From: Gammaproteobacteria bacterium
Lineage (GTDB): Bacteria > Pseudomonadota > Gammaproteobacteria > Enterobacterales > Neiellaceae
Reading direction: 5' to 3'
Length of the DNA: 64,000 nt
NCBI GenBank assembly: GCA_017425245.1
Contig: JAFOOX010000036.1
Span: 1-64,000, forward strand
Part shown: positions 45,309 through 54,560 of the stretch, one piece after another
How the letters are laid out: the number at the start of each line of letters is the position of its first letter
How positions within the stretch are numbered: the first letter of the stretch is position 1
Made by a program: the position numbers and the translations under genes
Notes under the pieces: generated by a model
The model's database searches: none
The model's input: the letters and a program-made list of their open reading frames with translations, nothing else
Told to the model about the DNA's origin: nothing

Positions 45309-46622
45309 CTAGTTGGCAGAGACCGAATCGGCAGGTCGACGGGCGGCGGACAGCCCCTTGAGCAGATTTTCGATGCGGCTCTTGCGTGCCACCAAATCAG
45401 CATTGGCCTGTTCCAGTTCTCGCGCCATCTGGCGCTGGCGCTCGGCCAGTTCCCGCTCCTCCTTGACCAGCGCCTCACGGCTAGCGGTAAACTCCTTCTC
45501 CAGTGCCGCCATCGCTGTTTCCAGCTGCTGCTGGTAACTGCCAATCGCCTGCTCTTTCTGAACCCCAAGCACCTTGCGTGCCTCATTAAGGGTGGCGCTC
45601 TTCTCCTGCTGCAACAGGGTCATGTTCTCTTCATATTGAGCCAGCGCCCGATCCTTATCGCCACGGAATTGCTCTCGCTTGGCTTCATGTTCGCGCTGCA
45701 GCTGCTTGAGCGCCTTATCCCGGGCAGCCAGCCGCGCAGCGGTATAACTACGGTACTCCTCGGCAGACAACTTGTCGGTGTCAATGTTGCCGATATCGGT
45801 CTTGTAGCTGTCGTGGGCATCGCGCACGGCGCGGTTGTAATCGCGATCGTTATCTACCAACGCCTTATCGAGCGCCTTGCGCCGCTCCTGATAATCGATT
45901 TCAGCCTTAGTGAATTTCTGCTCAAAATTGGCGTTAAGGTCGATCAGCTGCTTTTTTTGCTCATCATTAATGGTGTTTTGGGCATTCTGAATCTGCCCTT
46001 GCAGGCCATCTTCGATCTGGTCCTTGCGGGCTTCAAACTCATCCTCCCACTTCTGTAACGTCAGGCTGCTGGCTTCGCGGGCACGCAATACCTGCGCGCC
46101 CAGCTCCGCATGCCCTAGCTTGACCTGGTTAACCCGCTCCTCAAGGCGCTTAATCTCGCCCTCCAGCTTCTGCACCTCCTGAGTAGACAGCTCCAGCAGG
46201 CTGCGATAGTCAGGGCTATCGATCAGCACATCGCCCTGTTGGCGAGGCTCCCCCTGGTCCGCAAAGGGATCACTGTCGAAGGCAACCACAATCTCCCAGC
46301 CATGGCCCTGATCTTTGGCATCAGCCACCCCTTTGACCGCCATCTCAACGCCAGCAGCACGCGCCAGCTTGACCACGCGGGTATCACCCAGCGTAAACAG
46401 GGTCTGGTAAAGGTCTTGCTTAGGTGAGAGATCAGCCACCAGTTGATACTGATAGCCTTGGCCAATCGCGCTCTCGGCGGCGATCTGCAGCCCTTCGACC
46501 TGCCACGGCTGCCAGACAATGTGGCGCTCCACCGCTTTGGCCAGCTCATCCCGAGAAGGGGTATCAGTGCACGCAGCCAGGAGTAGCGGCATCAATACAG
46601 ATAACAGAACTCGATACGTCAT
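45309..46622 (-). CDS. Coiled-coil lipoprotein, function unknown
   Basis: The 437-residue product begins MTYRVLLSVLMPLLLAAC, a lipoprotein signal with lipidated Cys18. The mature part has a short globular domain (about 20-135, including FTLGDTRVVKLARAAGVEMAV). It is followed by about 290 residues of nearly continuous coiled coil, rich in Glu, Lys and Gln (EVQKLEGEIKRLEERVNQVK), up to the C-terminus. ATG 46622 is chosen because GAGGAA lies six bases upstream. It is likely an envelope-spanning or peptidoglycan-associated structural lipoprotein; no family name is offered. Confidence 0.8.
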   Translation of the reverse strand: MTYRVLLSVLMPLLLAACTDTPSRDELAKAVERHIVWQPWQVEGLQIAAESAIGQGYQYQLVADLSPKQDLYQTLFTLGDTRVVKLARAAGVEMAVKGVADAKDQGHGWEIVVAFDSDPFADQGEPRQQGDVLIDSPDYRSLLELSTQEVQKLEGEIKRLEERVNQVKLGHAELGAQVLRAREASSLTLQKWEDEFEARKDQIEDGLQGQIQNAQNTINDEQKKQLIDLNANFEQKFTKAEIDYQERRKALDKALVDNDRDYNRAVRDAHDSYKTDIGNIDTDKLSAEEYRSYTAARLAARDKALKQLQREHEAKREQFRGDKDRALAQYEENMTLLQQEKSATLNEARKVLGVQKEQAIGSYQQQLETAMAALEKEFTASREALVKEERELAERQRQMARELEQANADLVARKSRIENLLKGLSAARRPADSVSAN

Positions 46623-46813
46623 GTAATTCCTCATAGCGGTCAACCAACGGCGTGACCAAAGCCACGCCGGCCACGCCAGGGCCGTCCTAGAATTATGCAG
46701 GTCACCACCGCCTCCGGCAGTGCGCGGCTTCAAATTACCACACCAAGGCCAACGCTTCACCGCGCAGTCAAAACGACCTGCCATGGCGAAGAAACAATAT
46801 GTGGAGGAAACCG

Positions 46814-48490
46814 ATGCAGATCCGGACAAAAATGTTGGCCCAGGCGCTGGTGCCCGTGCTGATCCTGCTGCTGGTGGTGCTGCCACTGACCTTGGCCCGG
46901 CTCACCCAGATGAGCGAGGAAAATCTTGCCCAGACCCGTGAGCTTCTACTTCAGGGGCGCCAGCAGCAGCTGCGCGACATTGTTGACAGTGCGATCAGTC
47001 AGATCGCTCCCCTTTACCAAGCGTCCACCAGCTGGGGGGATGACCCAAGCCAAGAGGCTCTGCGTAGTCTGGGCCATGCCAAGTTCGGCGGCGATGGCTA
47101 CCTGTTCGGTTACAACGACCAACATGTGCGTCTGCTGTTGGGTGGCTCCGACAAGGGGCTCGGACAGAGCTTTGCCGATCTGCGCGATAGCGACGGCGTC
47201 CTCTTTGTGCGTGAGCTGATCAACGTAGCCAAGCAACCAGAAGGCGGCTTCGTCACCTACCGTTTTCCACGTCTTAACAGCGATGTACCCGCGCCCAAAC
47301 TCAGCTACGCCCGCTATCTACCCAAATGGCAGCTGACCGTCGGCACCGGCATCTATATCGACAGCGTTGATGCTGAAGTTGCCGTGATTGCCGAACGCGA
47401 ACAGCAGAAGCTGCGCGACATCAGCTGGTCGGTGGTCAGCATCTGCCTGCTGTTGCTGGTGTTGATCATCATCGCCGGCAACATCACCACCAACCGACTG
47501 ATCGCACCACTCAACGCCCTGCATCGTCGGCTGGAAGATATCGCCAGTGGCGAGGGCGATCTGACGCGCCGGGCACCCGTTAGCGGCAACGACGAAATCG
47601 CCGCCCTCGCCCGCGCCTTCAACCACTTTGCCGACACCATTCACAGTATGGTGCGCGACACCAGCAAACTGGTGGGTCAGCTGGCAGCGGTCACCCGCGA
47701 GCTTGCGCAATCAGCGGTTGGCACCAGCCAGGCGGTAGAAGCGCAACGGCGCGAGACCGATCTGGTAGCCACCGCCATGAATGAGATGAGTGCCAGCGCC
47801 AGCGAAGTGGCCAAGGCCGCCCAGGATGCCGCCAACGCTGCGGGGCGCGCGGATCATGAAGGGGCTGACGCCAAGCAGGTGGTTACCGCTACCCGCCGCG
47901 CTATCCAGCAGCTGGCTGAGGAGATCGCCCGCTCAACTGCGACCGTTGACACCCTCGGATCCGACGTCAATGCCATCAGCTCCATCCTTGATGTGATCCG
48001 TGGCATCGCCGAACAGACCAACCTGCTGGCCCTCAATGCCGCCATCGAGGCGGCACGCGCTGGCGAGCAAGGTCGCGGCTTTGCCGTGGTGGCCGACGAA
48101 GTACGCACGTTGGCGTCACGCACCCAACAGAGCACCGCCGAGATTCAGCATATGATCGAGCGACTCCAGCAAGGGGCCCGAGATGCGGTAACCGCTATGC
48201 AGCAAAGCCGCAGCAAGGGCGACAGTGCGGTAGAGCAGGCACGGCTGGCTGCAGCCTCGCTGGATGCGATCGCCAGCTCAATCAGCACCATCAGCACCAT
48301 GAACGATCAGATTGCTACGGCTGCCGAAGAGCAGACTGCGGTAGGCGAAGAGATCAACAAGAGCGTGGTCAAGATTGCCGATGCCACCAGCCAAAGTGAA
48401 CAAAGCACCCAAGCGGTGGCATCACTCAGTCAGCGGCTGAACAGTCTGGGCACCGATCTGGCCCAGCTGGTTAGCCGTTTCCGTATCTGA
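46814..48490 (+). CDS. Methyl-accepting chemotaxis protein with single Cache domain
   Basis: This 558-residue chemoreceptor has a first membrane helix at about 8-30. The periplasmic sensor (about 31-200) has the sCache pattern [16 protein letters not shown] and [16 protein letters not shown] second helix (about 205-228), HAMP and the signalling hairpin [20 protein letters not shown] follow. ATG 46814, six bases after GGAGG, is preferred to the in-frame ATG 46799. There is no CheR-binding pentapeptide at the end. The ligand is unknown; sCache receptors often bind small carboxylates. Confidence 0.93.
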   Translation: MQIRTKMLAQALVPVLILLLVVLPLTLARLTQMSEENLAQTRELLLQGRQQQLRDIVDSAISQIAPLYQASTSWGDDPSQEALRSLGHAKFGGDGYLFGYNDQHVRLLLGGSDKGLGQSFADLRDSDGVLFVRELINVAKQPEGGFVTYRFPRLNSDVPAPKLSYARYLPKWQLTVGTGIYIDSVDAEVAVIAEREQQKLRDISWSVVSICLLLLVLIIIAGNITTNRLIAPLNALHRRLEDIASGEGDLTRRAPVSGNDEIAALARAFNHFADTIHSMVRDTSKLVGQLAAVTRELAQSAVGTSQAVEAQRRETDLVATAMNEMSASASEVAKAAQDAANAAGRADHEGADAKQVVTATRRAIQQLAEEIARSTATVDTLGSDVNAISSILDVIRGIAEQTNLLALNAAIEAARAGEQGRGFAVVADEVRTLASRTQQSTAEIQHMIERLQQGARDAVTAMQQSRSKGDSAVEQARLAAASLDAIASSISTISTMNDQIATAAEEQTAVGEEINKSVVKIADATSQSEQSTQAVASLSQRLNSLGTDLAQLVSRFRI

Positions 48491-48493
48491 ACG

Positions 48494-49579
48494 TCAGCGA
48501 TGCAGGTGACGGTCACGGTAGAGGCTGGCGCCAATCACCAGCAACGCCAGCGGCACACCGTACCACAGCAAGCCGTGGCCAAGCGGGGCAGCCAGCGGAT
48601 TGGCCACCGCATCCAGGCACAGCCAGCTGGTATAGGCCACATAGGCCAGCAGGAACAACGCCCCCTCTACCCGGGTGATACGCCAACCGGAGAAGAAGAT
48701 CGGCAGACAGACCACCGCCACCCCCAGCATCAAGGGCAGGTCCACCGCTATTGCCGATGCCGGCACCGGCAAGCCACCAGCGGTCACCAGCGACGACAGC
48801 CCAAGTACCGACAGCAGGTTAAAGATGTTGGAGCCAACCACATTGCCAACGGCGATATCGCGCTCGCCACGCAGGCTGGCGATCACCGAGGTCGCCACCT
48901 CAGGCAGCGAGGTGCCCACGGCCACGATGGTCAAGCCAATCACCATGTCGCTGACCCCGAGGCTGAGGGCGATGGCCACAGCACCAGTGACCAGGGCTTT
49001 GGAACCCGCCACCAGCATCACCAAACCAACCACCAACAACCCACCATTTTTGGCGTGGCTACGCCAGCCGGGCGGCTCACGGTCGGCGAACTCACGGGCA
49101 AACTCGTCATCCGCAGCAGCAGCGGCAGCCTTGTCACGGCGGGCCTGACCGATCAGGAACAGGGTGTAGCCAATGACCCCGGCAAACAGCAGCGCGCCTT
49201 CACCACGACTAATGCCGCCATCAAGCGCCATTACCACCACCACCAAGGACGCAGCAACCATCAGTGGCAGATCCAGCCGGATCAGTTGACGCGCCACCGC
49301 CAAGGGGGCGACCACAGCCGCCATACCCAGCACCAGCAAAATATTGGCAATGTTGCTGCCCACCACATTACCAATCGCCAGCTCCGCCTTGCCGGCCATG
49401 CCAGCCATGACGCTCACCGCCAGTTCAGGTGCACTGGTACCAAAGGCGACCACCGTCAGACCAATGATCAAAGGGGCGATACCAAAGGCGGCCGCCAACC
49501 GCGACGCCCCTTTGACCAGAAGCTCGGCGCCCCACACCAGCACCACCAGACCACTCACAAGCCAGAGCAGATTGATCAT
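48494..49579 (-). CDS. Calcium/sodium antiporter (CaCA family, YrbG-like)
   Basis: This 361-residue inner-membrane exchanger has ten helices in two inverted repeats. Each holds an alpha motif, GTSAPELAVSVMAG (about 48-61) and GTSLPEVATSVIAS (about 222-235), whose acidic residues bind the cation. The central loop (about 145-180) is short and charged, as usual. It converges on the chemoreceptor gene with a three-base gap. Confidence 0.94.
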   Translation of the reverse strand: MINLLWLVSGLVVLVWGAELLVKGASRLAAAFGIAPLIIGLTVVAFGTSAPELAVSVMAGMAGKAELAIGNVVGSNIANILLVLGMAAVVAPLAVARQLIRLDLPLMVAASLVVVVMALDGGISRGEGALLFAGVIGYTLFLIGQARRDKAAAAAADDEFAREFADREPPGWRSHAKNGGLLVVGLVMLVAGSKALVTGAVAIALSLGVSDMVIGLTIVAVGTSLPEVATSVIASLRGERDIAVGNVVGSNIFNLLSVLGLSSLVTAGGLPVPASAIAVDLPLMLGVAVVCLPIFFSGWRITRVEGALFLLAYVAYTSWLCLDAVANPLAAPLGHGLLWYGVPLALLVIGASLYRDRHLHR

Positions 49580-49652
49580 TCACCTCATCCTCTAGTCATC
49601 AACCCGCGATGGCGGGCAGGACGGCGATTCTACCGGATCGGCAGCAACCGCC

Positions 49653-49679
49653 AAAAAGAACCCGGCTTCAAGCCGGGTC
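49653..49679 (-). terminator. Rho-independent terminator of fabV
   Basis: On the minus strand, ACCCGGCTT-GA-AGCCGGGT is followed by TCTTTTTGG, 22 bp after the fabV stop. Confidence 0.9.
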
Positions 49680-49701
49680 CTTTACGTTAGCAACCTTTAC
49701 A

Positions 49702-50883
49702 TCAAGCCAACGGCAGTTCGGCCAGCGTGCTGATATCGGCCTCATAATCCACACCGGCTAGACCGAAGCCGAACAGACGCAGGAAATCTGCGTTGTAACC
49801 AGCGTAGTCGGTCAGCTGGCTGTAGTTGTCGGTGGTCACCTGCGGCCACAGCTCGGCCACCGCATCCTGCACCTTGGGATCGAGTTCCCAGTCGTCAACG
49901 CGCAGGCGTTGAGCCTCGTCATAGTTGGCCGGGCCCTCAAACAGCTGGCCATAGAGACGGCGGATCTGCTCGATGCAGCCTTCATGGGTGCCGTTAGCCT
50001 TCATCACCTTGTAGAGCAGCGAGATGTAGAGAGGCATGATCGGAATGGCGCTGCTGGCCTGGGTGACCAGCGCCTTGAGCACCGCCACGTTGGCATCACC
50101 GCCAATGGCGGCCAGCGTGGCGCGAATGGCCGTGGCGGCGCGGTCAAGATCTTCCTTGGCTTTGCCGATGGTGGCCTTGCCATAGATCGGCCAGGTAAGC
50201 TTGTCACCAATGTAACTGTAAGCCACGGTGCGCGCAGCCGGGGCCAGCACGCCCGCGTCAGCCAGGGCGTTCATCCACAGCTCCCAATCTTCACCGCCCA
50301 TCACCTTGATGGTGGACGCGATCTCCTCGTCGGAGGCCGGCTCCAGGGTGACTTCATGCACCACCAGTTTGTCGGTGTTGAGGGTGCGGGCGGTGTAGCT
50401 GTGGCCAATCGGCTTGAGGGTCGAGGTGTAGCGCTCGCCGGTCACCGGATCGGTGCGGCGCGGCGACGCCAGCGAATAGACCACCAGATCGACCTGACCC
50501 AGCGTCTCCTTGATCAGCGCCACCGTCTTCTCTTTCATCTCGCTGGAGAAGGCGTCGCCGTTGAGGTTGTAGCTCTTGAGGCCGGCCGCTGTGGCGGCAT
50601 TGTGGAAGGCGACGCTGTTGTACCAGCCGGCGCTGCCGGTGCGGTTCTCTTCACCCTCTTTCTCGAAGAAGATGCCGATGGTGTCAGCGCCGCTGCCAAA
50701 GGCGGCGGTAATGCGCGACGCCAGGCCGTAGCCGGTAGAAGCGCCAATCACCAGCACCCGCTTGGGGCCACCACTGACCGGACGGGCCTTGGCATAGGCG
50801 ATCTGCTCGGCGACATTGGCAGCACACCCGGCCGGGTGGGCATTGGTGCAGATAAATCCGCGCACTTTCGGCTTGATGACCAT
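49702..50883 (-). CDS. fabV: Enoyl-ACP/trans-2-enoyl-CoA reductase FabV
   Basis: FabV performs the NADH-dependent last step of fatty-acid elongation and is naturally resistant to triclosan. The 393-residue protein has the N-terminal [10 protein letters not shown] motif, the cofactor loop [11 protein letters not shown], the [12 protein letters not shown] segment and catalytic Tyr-x8-Lys in [10 protein letters not shown]. It ends with the conserved [13 protein letters not shown]. It is a monocistronic gene with its own terminator. No other enoyl reductase except the paralogue at 43822 is visible here. Confidence 0.97.
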   Translation of the reverse strand: MVIKPKVRGFICTNAHPAGCAANVAEQIAYAKARPVSGGPKRVLVIGASTGYGLASRITAAFGSGADTIGIFFEKEGEENRTGSAGWYNSVAFHNAATAAGLKSYNLNGDAFSSEMKEKTVALIKETLGQVDLVVYSLASPRRTDPVTGERYTSTLKPIGHSYTARTLNTDKLVVHEVTLEPASDEEIASTIKVMGGEDWELWMNALADAGVLAPAARTVAYSYIGDKLTWPIYGKATIGKAKEDLDRAATAIRATLAAIGGDANVAVLKALVTQASSAIPIMPLYISLLYKVMKANGTHEGCIEQIRRLYGQLFEGPANYDEAQRLRVDDWELDPKVQDAVAELWPQVTTDNYSQLTDYAGYNADFLRLFGFGLAGVDYEADISTLAELPLA

Positions 50884-51022
50884 GGAGGTAGTTCCTTCAT
50901 TGCTGGCGACCGGCTGGCCGCAAAAGTGCGCCTATTATCGCCAGCTGGCCGCGTTACGCCAGTTTTGCGGTGGTGGTCGGGCCATGGCTATTGGTGCGCT
51001 GCTGCGCAGCGGCGCCACGACC

Positions 51023-51046
51023 GTTCGCCCTGAGCCTGTCGAAGGG
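51023..51046 (+). repeat. REP-type palindrome
   Basis: GTTCGCCCTGAGCCTGTCGA followed by AGGGG; same sequence as at 19122. From 50884 to about 51170 there is no gene, only the fabV upstream region, this REP and GCGGCTGCGC-type short hairpins. Confidence 0.85.
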
Positions 51047-51169
51047 GCTGTGATTGCCGGTGTAGGCAACTGCGATGCGGCTGCGCTGCTGCTGACTTGC
51101 CACTGCGTGGCGGCAGAGGCGCCTGTGGCGCTTGCTGTTGATCACCGCTACGCGGTGGTTGCGGCTACG

Positions 51170-51425
51170 CCGCAGTAGAGCGAGGTTGCCCACCTCGCGC
51201 TGGGGCAGAGGGGCGTAGCGCCACGCCCCTCTGCACACCCGGGCGCCCCCAGCGATCACCACTAACGGGCGTTGGTGGTTGTTCTGCCGGCCTGCGGGAT
51301 CGCCACAAAGGCACCTCCCTGTGCCTTAGTGGCTTTCGGCAACATCCTGTTGCCTCAACCCCTACGGTCGACTGGCCGTGCGTTGTTGTACCCCGTGCTC
51401 GTGGTGATCGAGGGGTGGGGCAGAC
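51170..51425 (-). repeat. Structured modular repeat, copy 8
   Basis: On the minus strand it starts with CCCCTCGATCACCAC near 51422. The alpha core has a compensated loop variant (GGCAAC-AGGAT-GTTGCC) and P3 GGCAC-AGGGA-GGTGCC, a pairing not seen in the other copies. P4 at 51207-51237 is the GCAGAGGGGCGT type of copy 1, followed by GCGAGGT-GGGC-AACCTCGC. Confidence 0.87.
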
Positions 51426-51449
51426 GGAGACGGCGCCGCTGCGTGGCCC

Positions 51450-51475
51450 GTTTGCCCTGAGCCTGTCGAAGGGCT
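51450..51475 (+). repeat. REP-type palindrome within a 64-bp duplicated segment
   Basis: GTTTGCCCTGAGCCTGTCGA followed by AGGGC. The segment 51411-51474 is repeated with few changes at 51550-51613, each ending in this REP. Confidence 0.85.
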
Positions 51476-51589
51476 GTGATTGCCGGTGTAGGCAACTGCG
51501 ATGGCGATGCGCCTTTGGCGGGATAGGTGCCACTGCGTGGCGGCAGATGGAGGGGTGGGGTAGGCGGAGATGGCGCCGCTGCGCGGCCC

Positions 51590-51614
51590 GTTCGCCCTGA
51601 GCCTGTCGAAGGGC
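51590..51614 (+). repeat. REP-type palindrome, second duplicated copy
   Basis: GTTCGCCCTGAGCCTGTCGA followed by AGGGC, ending the second copy of the 64-bp segment. Confidence 0.85.
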
Positions 51615-51629
51615 AGCGTGTGATGCGGC

Positions 51630-51880
51630 AGCTACGCCGCAGACGCCAAGACAAATCGCGTAGCGATTTGGGTAAGAGCGCCGACCGGCCGGCGCAGGCC
51701 GGGCAAGGACCGGTCCCGCCCGGCCCTTGCCAATCCCGGCGGCCCGGTAGAGCGCCAAAATCTGGCGTGATTGGTCAACCCGCGCTGGCGCTCAAACGGG
51801 TTCTGAATACTGCGCTGCCGCTGTTCTCCGAATGGCTGTCCTTGGCGCCTGCTTGGTGATCAAGGGGTGGGAGACACGGA
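51630..51880 (-). repeat. Structured modular repeat, copy 9 (core-less)
   Basis: On the minus strand it starts CCCCTTGATCACC near 51870 and has the CATTCGGAGAACAGCGGCAG module also seen at about 5175-5200 and 5410-5435. A GTTTGAGCGCCAGCG module follows as in copy 7, without P1 or P2. P4 is a GGCAAGGGCCGG variant paired with CCGGTCCTTGCC. The tail has AAATCGC-GTA-GCGATTT. Confidence 0.8.
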
Positions 51881-52022
51881 GTGACCATCCAGTCCACCTA
51901 CGCGCAGGCGATAACGCGCACTGATGAGGTCGCTGGGCTGTTGGTGTATCGAATGGCTCGGGTTTGTTGTCGTCTTCAATATTGAGTATCTTGAATACGA
52001 CACCTGTCCCATGGAGCTAGCC

Positions 52023-52295
52023 ATGTCCCAGTCCACCACCTTGACCGTGCGTTTAAACGCAACGCTCAGCGAGTTTGTCGCCGCCAATGTCAGTAAAGAT
52101 GGCGCTTACGAGAACGTCAGTGAGTATCTGCGCGACCTGATCCGGCGGGATATGGAGCGCAAGGACCAAGCCGCCTTCGAGCGGCTCAAGGCTGAGCTCA
52201 CCCATGCGTTTGCCGCACCCGATACGACCTACCAGCCGTTGACGGCGGCGGCGATCATGGCGCGAAACGCCACCAACGGGCCTAAGGGCAGCTAA
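52023..52295 (+). CDS. parD: ParD-type antitoxin (ribbon-helix-helix)
   Basis: This 90-residue protein has an N-terminal ribbon-helix-helix DNA-binding fold (TTLTVRLNATLSEFVAANV) and a helix ENVSEYLRDLIRRDMER typical of ParD antitoxins. A flexible C-terminal tail binds the toxin. GGAG precedes ATG 52023. The toxin gene begins three bases after its stop. It should neutralise the toxin and repress the pair. The pair lies between repeat copies 9 and 10. Confidence 0.9.
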   Translation: MSQSTTLTVRLNATLSEFVAANVSKDGAYENVSEYLRDLIRRDMERKDQAAFERLKAELTHAFAAPDTTYQPLTAAAIMARNATNGPKGS

Positions 52296-52298
52296 GCG

Positions 52299-52646
52299 GT
52301 GGCAACCGATATGCCCAAGGTACGCATTCAAGAGGCGGCCTCTTGGCGGCTGGACGAGATCTACCGCTACACGCGCGAGCACTGGGGTGAGCAGCAGGCG
52401 CAGCGCTATATTACGGGCCTGTTTGCCGCCTTTGAACGCATCGACAGCCATGGCGTGGCATCCAAGCCCGTGCCCGCCGAGTTTGGTGTCGAGGGCTACT
52501 TCTTCCGCTATGAACATCACATCGTCTATTGGAAACGTCTGGCCAACGGCGATCTGGGCATAGTGACCATCCTGCACGAACGCATGCACCAGATCGGGCG
52601 CTTTAAGTCTGAGTTTTTTGGCGAACAGCCGTCGTCGGAGACGTGA
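52299..52646 (+). CDS. parE: ParE-type toxin (RelE/ParE superfamily)
   Basis: This protein has 115 residues from GTG 52299; ATG 52311 is the alternative start and gives 111. The RelE/ParE fold is shown by EAASWRLDEIYRYTREHWG, by GYFFRYEHHIVYWKR and by the terminal ILHERMHQIGRF, with the conserved arginines in place. ParE toxins poison DNA gyrase, while close relatives cut mRNA; the target here is unknown. It is coupled to the antitoxin gene and followed directly by the tail of repeat copy 10. Confidence 0.9.
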   Translation: MATDMPKVRIQEAASWRLDEIYRYTREHWGEQQAQRYITGLFAAFERIDSHGVASKPVPAEFGVEGYFFRYEHHIVYWKRLANGDLGIVTILHERMHQIGRFKSEFFGEQPSSET

Positions 52647-52664
52647 CCATCTGCCTGCTTGCCG

Positions 52665-53039
52665 CTACCCCCCCGGGCAGCAGACGTAATGCGGCTGCGG
52701 CGCAGACGCAGCAATGCCAACGGCTGTTGGCCGAAGCGCCTGCGGCGCTGGCTGTTGATTTGCCGCTGCGCGGCGGATTCGCCTGCGGCGCCAAGAGTGG
52801 GCTGTCGCGCCCACACGACGAGCTAAGGGAGGGTCGCCGAACCCTCCCTTGGCGAACCCTGTCGGCCCCCAAAGAGCACCACCATCAATATCTGGTTGAC
52901 GTTCTGCCGGGCTACGGGGTCGCCACAATGTGCCATCCATGGCCCATAGTGGCTCTCGGCAACGTCCTGTTGCCTCGCCCCCTTCACCCGACTGGCCGTG
53001 CGTCGGCTTAGCGCCGCGCGGGTGGCGATCAAGGGGGAA
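52665..53039 (-). repeat. Structured modular repeat, copy 10
   Basis: On the minus strand it starts CCCCCTTGATCGCCACCCGC near 53036. The outer stem pairs CCCCCTT with AAGGGGG. The alpha core has GGCAAC-AGGAC-GTTGCC, then GCCAC/GTGGC. P4 is unique (AAGGGAGGGT-TCGGCG-ACCCTCCCTT). P5 is GTGGGC-GCGACA-GCCCAC. The tail holds GGCGCCGCAGGCG-type hairpins up to the parE stop. Confidence 0.87.
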
Positions 53040-53112
53040 TGACATAAGCCATCGCGACTTATCGCCTCGCCCTGACTCAGCTAAAGTCCTCGGTGAGATC
53101 ACGCTCGGTGAC

Positions 53113-54132
53113 ATGGCAATGAACAAACAGTCCGCATATGTTGGCGTGGATGTGGCGTGCGCGGTCGGTAAGCACCTGCCGATTAGTATCGTCATTCGCG
53201 AACTAAACCAAATTAGCCCTCTACCACTCCGGCAACTGCCTTTCGCCCCTCCCAAAGGCTGCGGTAACGTTGGGGTAATTGAAGACAAGCATACTCAGGT
53301 TTTCGCACAAGAAGCACGCGAGTATGTCGTTCGAGCTTGCCAGCATGTCGGCTTGATACCGGCGCGTATTGGCATCGACGCCCCTCTCAGGCCCAGGATT
53401 GCGTCGATCACAAGACGCCATGCAGAAGCGGCCCTTGATCGTAAAGGCATCAGTGCGTTTACCACACCATCACGCGCGGATTTTGAGCAGATCCAAATCA
53501 AAGTACGGGCTCACCTTGCCCAAGGGGGACGACCTGATCGCCTTCCTCACGGCCATCAATTGTGGATGCTGGCTGGCTTTGCTATCGCTGATTGCCTGTC
53601 AGTGGTAGCGCCCTGCATTGAGGTGTACCCGCAAGCCACAATCCGCGTCTTAGGTGGCGGTGCACGCCACAAAACGCGCTCAGGAGCAGTAGCGGAGCAG
53701 CTATCGCTGGTTGCACACCAAACTGGTTTTCCACGTACCGAGGATGATTGGCAGTTGTTTTACCAAATCGCTCATGGACCGGCTCATGACCGTCTGGATG
53801 CATATATTTCTGCGTGGGTGGCCAGCCTTGATGAGCACGAACGGATCGGCTTTGGTACTGTCCCGGACGACGTGATCTGGGTGCCTCGAATCACCAGTGC
53901 GGCATCTTCTGCACCATCACCACCGTCATCGATGACCAGACCAGTCAAGCCGGCCGGGACGACGGGCGGCGATCACGCCATGACCTGCCCAGCTTGCAGC
54001 CATGAATTTAAGCGCTGGCCGTTTGGTTGGGATGCGCATGCCGCTTACCGCTGCCCCGGCCTGCCCCAGTCCCTAACGCCCGAAGAGCGCAAAGCGATCT
54101 ACCGGCAACGCTACAGCCAGTATTTCAAGTAG
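53113..54132 (+). CDS. DUF429 protein with C-terminal zinc-finger-like segment
   Basis: The 339-residue product opens with YVGVDVACAVGKHLPI and later has RIGIDAPLRP and CIEVYPQATIR, the acidic strands of DUF429, a predicted RNase H-like nuclease family. Its biological role is not established. After a Ser/Pro-rich linker (about 262-285) comes MTCPACSHEFKRWPFGWDAH and YRCPG, a putative C2HC zinc finger, in the same frame. Start ATG 53113 or 53119; neither has a strong ribosome-binding site. It is the sole gene between two inverted repeat copies (10 and 11), their 5' ends facing it, so it is a candidate cargo or partner of the element. Confidence 0.72.
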   Translation: MAMNKQSAYVGVDVACAVGKHLPISIVIRELNQISPLPLRQLPFAPPKGCGNVGVIEDKHTQVFAQEAREYVVRACQHVGLIPARIGIDAPLRPRIASITRRHAEAALDRKGISAFTTPSRADFEQIQIKVRAHLAQGGRPDRLPHGHQLWMLAGFAIADCLSVVAPCIEVYPQATIRVLGGGARHKTRSGAVAEQLSLVAHQTGFPRTEDDWQLFYQIAHGPAHDRLDAYISAWVASLDEHERIGFGTVPDDVIWVPRITSAASSAPSPPSSMTRPVKPAGTTGGDHAMTCPACSHEFKRWPFGWDAHAAYRCPGLPQSLTPEERKAIYRQRYSQYFK

Positions 54133-54184
54133 GTGCCTAGCAGAATGGCCCAGCCTCGGCCGTGGAATCGCAGGTGTTGCTTTG

Positions 54185-54475
54185 ACACCCCTTGATCACC
54201 ACCCGCACGGCGCTAGCCGACGCACGGTCTGCCGGGTGAAGGGGTTGAGTCGCCTGGACGGCGACGAAAGCCACTATGGGCCAGGGATGGCACATTGTGG
54301 CGACCCCGTAGCCCGGCAGAACATCAGTCAGGTATTGATGGTGGTGATCTTAGCCCGCCGGAGAGTGCAGGGAGGCCGTGCGGAAACGGCCTTCCTGCTC
54401 GTCGCGCGGGGGCGAAACCCCGCTCCGCTGCGGCGCAGCCGCATCCCGCACCGCAGGTGCATCCGCCCACCCGCT
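54185..54475 (+). repeat. Structured modular repeat, copy 11
   Basis: The left end is CACCCCTTGATCACCACCCGC, pairing with GGTGAAGGGGTTG. The beta core has GTCGCC-TGGAC-GGCGAC as in copy 1, but P3 is GCCA-GGGA-TGGC. P4 is the GCAGGGAGGCCGT type of copy 2. P5 is GCGGGG-GCGAA-ACCCCGC. Confidence 0.88.
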
Positions 54476-54488
54476 AAGTGCAATCACT

Positions 54489-54512
54489 GCCCTTCGACAG
54501 GCTCAGGGCGAG
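54489..54512 (-). repeat. REP-type palindrome (inverted)
   Basis: GCCCTTCGACAGGCTCAGGG followed by CGAG: the reverse complement of the REP at 19122, lying between copy 11 and the metY stop. Confidence 0.85.
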
Positions 54513-54560
54513 CGGGTCATGCACCGGCACGCCAGCGCCAGCTGGCACAACCAACCGCTG

